Positions 55,277-64,000 of a stretch of DNA of 64,000 nt are shown here, piece after piece. A program made the position numbers and the translations under genes. The stretch lies in assembly GCA_951230915.1 (NCBI GenBank), contig OX579633.1, positions 24,338,574-24,402,573 of the forward strand, given 5' to 3'. Position 1 is the stretch's first letter. Every line of letters starts with the position of its first letter. The notes beneath the pieces were generated by a model. That model made no database searches. It was not told the origin of the DNA and was given only the letters and a program-made list of their open reading frames with translations. This DNA comes from Antitrichia curtipendula (taxonomy: Eukaryota > Streptophyta > Bryopsida > Hypnales > Leucodontaceae).

Positions 55277-56326
55277 TTAGCTGGTGTGGGGTCTTCCTAC
55301 AGATCCTCCAAGCACCTTTTGACTCCACCTTGGCCTCTTCGCCCGCGGTTTGGGTTCCCATAGAGCGCTTCTTTCAACTGCCTGCAATTCACGATCAAGT
55401 TTGGGGAATTGTGTGACATTGGTGATGACTACGGAGTCGCTCCCAGGTGCAATACATAAAATCCAGACGCTCTCCCATTCACCAGGTTCATGTGCTCCCA
55501 AGTGTAGGAAGGGCTCTGAGGACTCTGCAGTGGCGACAGGAGAGTATCCCGACTGCCAAAGGGTGGCTCCGTTTCGATTGCGGCAACAAGGTGGCGAGGA
55601 GTGTGCATCTCCGTCGAAATCGCCTACTCGAACGTCGGCTCGGTTGTTAGTGGGGTCTGCGGTGGCGTTGTTGGCGTCGTATTCGGCAAGTGGGGCTCTA
55701 CTTTGCTGCATGCGCCCTCCTGCATTGCTGTCGGTTGCATCCCCTCTGCTTGTGCTTGCCTTTGAAGCACGGACTTCCTGACAATCAACCTCAGGCGTGC
55801 CATCTTGTGGAATTGTGGGCTCCGGAAAGAGTCTCTCCCTGATTATGGTATTCACCTCCGCTCCAAAACCCTCTAGATCACTCTCTTCGCGCCGCGCAGT
55901 CCACTTGAGAATGTGCTGAATGTGCCTTCTGAAGAGGTATCGGAACCAGAGGTAATCTAACGTCCCTGGTTTCTTGTGAGTACGAGGTGGCAAGGGAATG
56001 CTAAGCATCCACTTGACGTTTAGCAATCCGACTATGCGCTCTCGTTGCCTACTACTTGCGCCACGCAAATTTGCCCAAGTACGAAGAGCTTCAGCCTTTC
56101 CTTCTAAATAGGTGGGTGCAGCAACCATGACCATGGTTCCTCTCAGTTGAGTACACTCCGCTCTTGCACTCCTCCACGACATGCTCCTAAACCACCTTGC
56201 ACTTTGTGAAATGAGCAAACTTGCCGTCTTCCAACAGGTAGTGCGCATCCCACTACAAGCAATCATGTTTCCAAAACCCCTAATTCGTGCAACAACATCC
56301 AAATCAGTACCAACACAACTTGCCAT
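55277..56326 (-). CDS. Uncharacterised ORF in the PiggyBac element
   Basis: Open frame from ATG 56326 to a stop at 55277 (349 residues), upstream of the transposase and on the same strand, in a different frame. It contains TLDYLWFRYLFRRHIQHILKW followed by a low-complexity middle part and LREF-like hydrophobic C-terminal segments (GEWESVWILCIAPGSDSVVITN). No family is recognised. It may be a 5' exon of the transposase gene (a GTAGGA...TGCAAG intron of about 50 bp could join them) or a second element protein. Confidence 0.4.
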   Translation of the reverse strand: MASCVGTDLDVVARIRGFGNMIACSGMRTTCWKTASLLISQSARWFRSMSWRSARAECTQLRGTMVMVAAPTYLEGKAEALRTWANLRGASSRQRERIVGLLNVKWMLSIPLPPRTHKKPGTLDYLWFRYLFRRHIQHILKWTARREESDLEGFGAEVNTIIRERLFPEPTIPQDGTPEVDCQEVRASKASTSRGDATDSNAGGRMQQSRAPLAEYDANNATADPTNNRADVRVGDFDGDAHSSPPCCRNRNGATLWQSGYSPVATAESSEPFLHLGAHEPGEWESVWILCIAPGSDSVVITNVTQFPKLDRELQAVERSALWEPKPRAKRPRWSQKVLGGSVGRPHTS

Positions 56327-56738
56327 GATCGAGATTTCTCCGTGCAGTCCCCTCCCTACCAATGTTTTGAAAAATCTCTCCCTGCTAACCCCTGTCCTCG
56401 CCTGGAGAATCCGAAGCTGCTGCTTCCCGCCAGCAGCCACCTGCTTCCGCGGCCTGCTGCCACCCGCCACAGCCACGTCCGCAAGCAAAAACCCGGACAA
56501 GCCTTAGGTGTCATCCCATACGTACAAAACCCGCACCGTACGTCACTTCTCGTATTCTTGCGATTGTTGGCTTCCTGATGTTGTATTCGCAAGATCAAAA
56601 TCCACCACTCAATGCACATTTTTGGCGTCGTTCTTTGTCATGTGCATCTTGAACCCTAAATATGCCCCTACGTGCCTTGAATACGTGAAAAATGCGCGCA
56701 TACAGTCATAGAGGGCCTTCATGACGTTCAGGGGTTAA

Positions 56739-58466
56739 AGGCTTTGGACAATTGTAGCTACATCTAATGGGAATAACAATTATTTATGGCTTGAATTCCC
56801 TTATGGTTGTTATTCTATTAGAGGTGCCTTCTCTTCTATTCCCAAAGATAGTTGTAATTAGAAAAATGCTTCACCCTTTTTATGTCAATTCTCATATTAA
56901 AGAGACAAATGTAACATTAGAAAAAAAATCAGCCCTTAAAGGGGACCCTTTCAGAAGTTCCCTTCAAGGGAACTGACAGCCTTTTTGAGGGCTTATAGTC
57001 ACTTTTCATCATCAGTGATGAATAGTGGCTATTGAATTTTTTTTAAATAAATAAATAAATTCAAAAACTATAATAGTAATAGATAATAATATTTTAACAT
57101 TTCAAATATTTTTTTAAATAAAAAGATGGTGGTTTGATGTGGTGGCATTCATTCCATGTCAGATTCTGAAATTATATTTTTTAATATTTTTTTAATATTA
57201 ACGTATTTCTAATTTCTAATTTATTTTTTCTATTATTCAATTCAATTGTCCTATGTTGATCCGGCCCTGCAATTCCTTGTTCGATTTATTTATTTATAAT
57301 TTATTTAAAATTTATTTATTTTTTCCACCAGCATTCCTTGTTGACATAAGTCCCTTTGAGAGCTCATTTTTCTTCTAATGTAAGGTGTCGTACATGGATC
57401 AATAGAAGAAAAATTTTATATCTTATAAACCAAACCAAATTTAGGAATAGATTATAGACTCCAGAGTCTCCAACTTTTGATGGCATGGAAGACTACTTGT
57501 CATTACCAAAAGACCAAGTATGCAAAGCAAGCATATTCAAGGCCTACTGGAATAAATATTAAGCATTATTAGAAACTCACTTCATATGTTGGAAGAGAGT
57601 TACTAAAAGCAAACAAATGATTCAATGAGCGATACTATTGCTCCATAATATAATAAGTTCCACCAAAAATTCATAACATATAGCAAATATTTGTCATTGT
57701 TTACATCAAAAGATTCTTGGCATGGTAATAGATTTGAGCAAAAATGTTGCCTTGTGCCTCGTGCTTTTATTTCTTAAAGTTGACGTGGGTGTTGTATTCA
57801 ACATACAATATTGTCTTATCATTGCACTTAAGAGTCCTTGGTTAGACTCTAGAACTTTTTTGAGATTCAAAAAATTGGCTTGTAGATCCTTGTCCACCGG
57901 AAAAGGGGTCAATGACAGTCTTCACCATTCTTCTGGGTTGATAAAAATGAACCTTATGGTACATCTTGTGTAGTAGGAAATTCCCTGAAGGACTTAAATG
58001 GGCTATTTATTGGCTCAAGATTAAAGGTGGAGGAGGCTTAGCATCTATAGAAGCTACATGTGAAGAAGTTTAAGTAGAACCTTTATTTGAAAAAGCAAGC
58101 CAATGCTATAGTGTTATAATGATAGAGCCTCTTGTATTGTAGTTGTTTGTTTCATAAACCAAAATTTTCTTTCGGACTCATATTGCAAGTAATTGGCTTG
58201 ACAAGATGAATTGGACTAACTAACATTTCTTTTGAGGGTGAAATTAACATGACTAATGATAATAGTAGTCAAATCTAGACATTGGACACCAATAGATATT
58301 GAACCACGCCTCTGAATATATATTGGTGAAAGAATCAATTGGCAAAGAGAGAATGGAAATAATATTATACCAAACACAAGTTTTCTTAGTGAACCTCTAA
58401 TTGCTACTTATTGCAATTTGGGAAAATTGTTTTGATTGGAATTTGGAAGAAGAAATAACATGTGTC
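56739..58466. other. AT-rich intergenic
   Basis: No gene seen. 56930-56980 has short inverted segments (TCCCTTCAAGGGA). 57240-57350 has a repeated AATTCCTTGTT / CATTCCTTGTT motif in AT-rich DNA. Confidence 0.35.
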
Positions 58467-58470
58467 TTAA

Positions 58471-59116
58471 CCCCAAAAGGACCCTGAGGACAGAATGTAT
58501 CCTTGACCAATTTTTGAAGTTAAATAAAACCTTACCAAACTACTATTTTTTGTAATTTATATTTTTGATAAATTATTTTTGAAGTTTAATTTTAGCTTCA
58601 AAAATCTGATTTTGAAAATGATTGATTATGATTTTTCTATTCAAGATTTTGTGCACGGGTGTCCATTGCAATCTTGACTTTTGTAGTGTTGAGGGGTCTT
58701 GGGAATGAGCCTCAAATACACTAGATCTTTGAGAAAAAATCACATTATAAATTCATCCAAAAAAATTGTAGAGTAGATTTTGAGAAGTCATAAATTGATT
58801 GGGGTTATGCATGTTAGACCCTTCAACCTCATATTTTTTTGGTGACCAACTTTTTAGATTTGATATGTGAAAAGAGGATTGAAAGACTTCAAATCACTTT
58901 CACAGTTTTAACACCCTCATGATCAAACATTATAATCTTTCAATCCGTAAGAGATATTGTTGTGTTTTCTTTTCTAATGTGATGTCTAACATGTCTAGTT
59001 TGATTTTATACGGTTACAATTCAAAAAAAATTGATACAACTTATCAAAATGTTGGCTTTTAATTCAATTTAGAACAAATTCCTAGAAGCTCAGGAATTTC
59101 TAGGGTCATTTTGGGG
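58471..59116. mobile_element. 646-bp TTAA MITE with 15-bp inverted ends
   Basis: Starts CCCCAAAAGGACCCT after TTAA (58467-58470) and ends AGGGTCATTTTGGGG before TTAA (59117-59120); the ends match with one mismatch. Non-coding, a separate family from the CCCCTAAAG MITEs but with the same TTAA target. Confidence 0.85.
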
Positions 59117-59120
59117 TTAA

Positions 59121-62100
59121 AGCAAATAGAGGAGGAGGAATTTTGAAGAAGTAGAGAATTTTAGGCCCTCAAATAGAGAGATATCCACTTCTGAAGCACA
59201 TCTAAGTGTAACAAAAAACTAATAGTAGGTTCACTAATAAATCAACCACAATCTATATTTAAAAGAATGTAATGATCACATAATATGGGGTGATTGCAAG
59301 AAACACTTATCTTATTTTTTGTCTCCTTGGCCTTGGACATGTGATTTTTTGTTCATAACTTTTGCATAGTATGTTTTTTTTCTATGAAACTTGGAATGAA
59401 GGTATATGTAGTAGTTTTAGACATTACTTAAATTTTTAAAATTATTTAAAATTATTTGACTATCTTAAAACAACCCCTGATTGAGTATCTACCTAGGCAT
59501 TTTTTGGGTGAATACAAGGACTTCTACTAAAGTTATACAAGCCAATAAGGAGATTTTCTAAAAATATTAAAGTGTCAACTTTCCACATGTGTTCAAATTG
59601 CACTACCTTTGTGCAAGTGCAAAGGACACAATTTTTTCCCTCAAAGATGAAAATTATTGAGAATGAGCACCTTCAAGTTAGGAAAAATGAATTTATTTTA
59701 TTTTATATTTTGGAATTTTTTGGAATTTTTTGGAATTATCTATTTTCTTAGTATTTTTCATCTCTCTTTTTTGTACATAAGTTTTAGAGATAAATTTTTC
59801 TAGGTCTGAATTTTGAGAGATATACTATTTTTAAATCTTTAAAAATTATCCATTTTTATTTTTATTTTTTAAAAATATTCTAAAAGGTCATAATACTACA
59901 ATATTAGGCCTATTTTGAGCAAAAAATGGCAAGTATTTCTTGCAATGATCCTATGGTGGATTTATAGAATGGCACATATTCAAGTCAAAATATTTTTTTC
60001 AATAAAGTCCTCTTACTATATTTGTCTTTTCTATTTATACACATATTGTAGAATTTTATAATTAGGGTGCCTTGGTACTAATAATTCGCTTGAGGATGTT
60101 AGACTTTGGCCATCTAAATGTCAAAACCTCAAACATCAGCTAATTATGGATGAAAAATGTGCAATCAATGTCAAGACTTGTAATTAGATGATCCTTTGCA
60201 TGTATAATGATTACCATTGATTTGAATAGATCTCTACTCCCTACTCTATTCTACTTGAATGCCCAACTTTAAGTGAAATTGAACAATTTCTATTATCTTT
60301 CACTTTATATTCAACAAGGCAATGCTATTCCTTTAAATTACTAATTTGCCCCACTGGTCATATAAAAATGAATAGCAATTGTTTTGATCACTAATGTTGG
60401 CAAAGGCATTGTTGGCTTTGGTAATCAAGTTACAGGTTTGTTGGCTTCACCAACTCCACCAATATAACAAAATTTCATAATTCATGTCAGATAGATAGGG
60501 CTCTTGTTCAAAGTATGGATTAGTTTTTTATGCTATATACTTCCAATCAATTGTAGGTCTTTTCGTGTATAAATCGGAAAGAATCTTGATCATTTATTAT
60601 ACCAATGGTAGAAGACAAAGTAGTATTTGGAAGAATCAACAATTTTTTTTTATATTTATAAAATAACATCTCTTTTATTTGTTCAAAAATAATAATTTCT
60701 AAATATTTAAAATAGAACATATTTTTGGTTTACTTTACTAATGCTTGGTTAATAAATAATAATCTCAAGTGTGATGATTTTTAGAATGTGACTACTTCAA
60801 TTATTAAAAGAATTAATAAAACAAAGTTTTTAAAAGTTGGTGTGATTTAAAAGCTTCACCACTATCATATGGAAGAGTTGGCCATTCTAGCTTTGGCGTA
60901 CCCTAGTTGTAATTGCTCACCTACCCTCACCCACCCAAGATAATTTTTTTGAGTAGTTCTTCCAAAATTTAGCTTGGCACAAAATCCTATTGTATTGCTC
61001 ATCACCCTTTTCATGCCCCCAAATTTGGGATTCACTATTGTAATCTCATCTTTCTAACAACTCATTGGATAAACAATAATGGTAATATGAATAGTAGCCT
61101 TGACTGCATAAATAATAGACCACATATTTGTTGAGTGTATTGGATATTCTCTCATGCTAGGGACTTGTCATAAGATATTTGGCAAGTCAGATTTGTTGAG
61201 TTATAGTGTGGCTACTCTAAAAACTTGTTCATTTTGGGTCCTTCTATCACCAAGAAAGTTGAGGGAGTGACACCTACTCAAACTTCTTCAATGCATAGTA
61301 GCTTCTGTTGATGCAAAGCTTCTTATTTGTAGTTCAGACTCTAGAGCCCAAACTCCCTTCTAAGGTAGCCAATCCATTCTTGATCACCTTCCCTTTTGGC
61401 AGCATAGGCTATTTTATTTTTGTGCAAGCAGAGAATTAGAGATAAATAAATGATAAATTAAGATGCATTATAACTAGGAATAGGACTTCCACTTGGTATG
61501 ATGGCAAGTGGCAAAGAAACATTCTCGATTGGTGCTTTAATTTTCTATTACAATAATGAAGCACTCTTGATTTTGCAACCAACTTTGGTTAGAAATAAGA
61601 TGATATATATGACTAGTATAGTAGTACGGGATAAATGTAATCTTCACTTAAAAAATTCATAGTGATTTTTATTGGAAGATAAAATTGAACACAATTATGG
61701 AATCCTTTTGAAATCTATTTTTGTGTGTATGGAAAATTTTCTACTCAACAAACCAACACTCTAGATATGTTCAATTGCGTAAGTAGTTGGCAATGGGTTA
61801 TAGTAGCCGACCCATTTCCAACCACCACCCATTTTCAATCTATAGGTTGCTTCCTTTGTGTGAAATTGTGACGCAGTTCAAGGAGCAATTGTAGCGCATT
61901 ATAATTGGTTGCAAGACTGTCAATATTGCAACCAACCATTGGTTGATTTTGCAGTGAGCCTCTAGTCAGAATTATAAAGGTCTATATCACCATTACAGAT
62001 TGAAGAAAATCTTTTATTAAAAACTTCATAGTAATTACATTTTTTTTAATAAAATTCTGAAAAAATATGCAATCTTTCCAAATTCTATTTCTAGACTCCA

Positions 62101-62160
62101 AAAATTCCGGACTCCAAAAAACTATGCATACTTGCATAACCTTTAAAGCATGAGTTGGTC
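59121..62160. other. AT-rich intergenic
   Basis: No gene is supported. A small GGAATTTTTT triplication lies at about 59710-59738. Otherwise nothing recognisable. Confidence 0.4.
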
Positions 62161-62164
62161 ACCT

Positions 62165-62312
62165 TGAAAATCATATATTTGGATACTGTGTGAGTTGTTG
62201 GCTTAAAATAAATGCAAAAGCACTAATGGGAAGACAAACTACTATAGAAGACCTTCCCTTTTCACACAAAATTTGGAGGATGAATAGTTGCATTGTTGTC
62301 CTACATGGAGAG
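62165..62312 (+). mobile_element. Solo inverted-repeat arm of the long-TIR MITE
   Basis: Matches the right arm at about 38840-38970 (GTGTGAGTTGTTGG, AATGCAAAAGCACTAATGG, CACACAAAATTTGGAGG, ATGAATAGTTGCA). No partner arm was found nearby, so it is a fragment. Confidence 0.7.
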
Positions 62313-62519
62313 CAACGATCTTAAAACTGGCTAATTATCGTCAGCTTTGTACCAAACGCAAGTGGGTGCGAAATCCATGTACTGCTTTTTTTTTTTTAAA
62401 TTTGAAATTTGAGACCGAATGTAGACGTGTTTTTCGGTCCATTCGCCCGACTACGCAGTCATCCAATGCGTTGTAGCATTCATCCCCTCCCAGCGCGGTG
62501 CTGGATTATACGTGGCACG

Positions 62520-63372
62520 ATCTGGTAGGGAGCCGTCTCACGAGGCGGCGACATCCCAACCCTTCGTTTCGCTGTGTTTGTTTCCCCCAAAGTTTGCTTT
62601 AGTAGCAGAGTCTGCTTGTTTCTAAGCAGGGTTCACGGTGAAATTCGTAGTAATGGCCACCTTGAATGCTTCTCCTCCTGGAATTTCAGACTGTCACTGT
62701 AGCACCTGCCCATCTCCGAAACGCACTCAAGAATTGAGATGCGTACTTTGAGTGCTTGCATTTGATTCTAGTTCGAAACTAGCATATTCTGCGTTTTTGA
62801 TTTCTTGAATCACTGGAATTCACCACCATGTTGGGGTTGTTGTGAAGATTTTGGAGGCGCACTTAGTGTCTCTTGCATTCAATTTGCTTCTGAAACGGGG
62901 ACTACGAGTGAATGAGGAATTCAGATTTTGCAAGGAGCCAGGGAGCTGTTGTAGGCTTGGAGTTCATGCTTGGCGAAGGCGGCTTCCGATGCTCCCGAGT
63001 TCGGCTTGTGAATTTAAGGGTTTGGGCGGGTGTTATTTGCATCGCACATTCTTCTATTAGTGCATGCTTTGATCTTCTTCTTGTCTATGCATTGTCGAGT
63101 ACTCTGTTTGCTCTTTAGTCTTCAATTTTCTCGCTTCGACGATCGAGTATTTGGGTGGCATAATTGACATTATTGTCGTTCTTTCTCTGTTGGCAGTTGT
63201 CGCTTTTGCACTTTCACTATTTCTCCTGTTAGTCATGTGGTACTTCTGTGTGCTTCTATGCACTGTGCAGGTTCCAAATTTCCAATGGCCCCTGTTGAAG
63301 AAGGATAATGACCGAATCGGAAATTATCCTATTAGTATAATAAGTTCGTTCCAAGGGAGACAATTTAAATAG
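62520..63372 (+). other. Possible transcribed region, no recognised protein
   Basis: GC content rises after 62400. A small frame, ATG 62653 to TGA 62751 (32 codons, with CHCSTCPSPKR), and longer frames without motifs are present, but none can be assigned. It could be the 5' leader of a gene beyond the window or an eroded gene copy. Confidence 0.25.
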
Positions 63373-64000
63373 GGTTGCTTCAACTAATCTGATCAAACCA
63401 ATACAACCAAGACAAAGAATATATATTTTTAATTTGAATTTTTAATTCATAATATTCTCACTTGAACTACAACGACATTACACCACAATAACACTCTAAA
63501 TTCCTTCTTTCTCACACACAATCTAAACTCTCATACAAACCAATTTGGACTTCATACAAAACTCACAAATTGACTTAGAGCTCAATCAACCATACAATTC
63601 CCATCACATACAACAACAACAACTTGATATGAATTTCTTTCATATTACTCCGAGTTGGTGAATAAATCACCGTTAACACATATAAGTCTTTTTCACCACA
63701 ATTGAATCCTATCAATTTCCTCTTACTTCACTTTCATCAAAATCTCAAAATAATCTCCATCTTCATTAAGCTCTAATATTCTTCCATCCTCCAGATCACT
63801 CCAACTTGGATTGAATTACTTCACTTCTACTCACATCAACATAACTTGGCACACCAATTAGCTCACTCAAATATCCCACTTGGACACTTGACACAAGCAA
63901 AGACATAACACACAAAATAAACAAATACATAGCTCCGACTTGGCTGGGACTCGCAGTGGACACTCTTCAACACTGGATACATTCCAAATCGGAATAGACA
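63373..64000. other. AT-rich end of window
   Basis: Simple, C/A-rich, AT-rich sequence (ACAACAACAACAAC at about 63610) that resembles an LTR or other repeat edge. No gene seen. Confidence 0.35.

Larger units (their letters stand above)
51054..56734. mobile_element. Decayed PiggyBac transposon
   Basis: Flanked by TTAA (51050-51053 and 56735-56738). The ends read CCCTTGAAC on the left and CCCCTGAAC on the right in reverse complement, the CCC start expected of PiggyBac elements. It encloses a recognisable but broken PiggyBac transposase on the minus strand and an upstream unknown ORF. Outside the transposase gene, 51060-52230 contains no identified gene. Confidence 0.7.

Overview
The window looks like nuclear DNA of a land plant. 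It is AT-rich, its genes have GT-AG introns, and it carries two recognisable plant genes: a chloroplast TPR protein of the PYG7/Ycf37 photosystem I assembly family (31758-34618, +) and an NPH3-type BTB protein (45805-48993, +). The remaining sequence is mostly transposable elements. A PiggyBac element together with a DUF7869-like transposase hints at a non-seed plant (bryophyte, lycophyte or fern), but the species cannot be named from sequence alone.

The main result is a giant DNA transposon at 1423-25606 (24,184 bp). It ends in 21-bp inverted repeats (AAGGCCATATTC...) and is flanked by a 4-bp target duplication, ATTG. It sits inside a 44-bp tandem repeat; joining the two flanks recreates the repeat unit. 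Left-half genes point left: a small basic protein, an FCP1/SCP-like HAD protein, and a roughly 1,400-residue protein combining a ParB/DGQHR-like motif with a beta-class DNA methyltransferase-like module. Right-half genes point right: a very acidic protein and a DDE/DUF7869-like transposase. A frameshifted gene and a 2.2-kb foldback array of 173-bp repeats lie in the middle.

The element also carries about 23 copies of a short palindrome, TATCCTCG-NNN-CGAGGATA, that I see nowhere else in the window. They lie in introns, in two clusters upstream of the methylase-like and transposase genes (probable leader introns), and in-frame inside an exon. I infer a DNA-binding, methylation or silencing site system specific to the element, with the ParB/methylase-like protein as a candidate reader. 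This copy looks inactive: CACTA-type insertions with 3-bp duplications split both the transposase and methylase-like genes, and there is an in-frame TAG and a frameshift.

From 25.7 to 64 kb: 25.7-31.2 kb is repeat-derived intergenic DNA with one TTAA-flanked MITE. The PYG7-like gene has five exons that join cleanly into 347 codons. 34.6-44.4 kb holds MITEs, including one nested in the inverted-repeat arm of another. The NPH3-type gene has five exons (608 residues). 51054-56734 is a decayed PiggyBac element with TTAA at both ends. 56.7-62.5 kb is AT-rich intergenic DNA with another TTAA MITE. The last 1.5 kb may include a short transcript but no protein I recognise.
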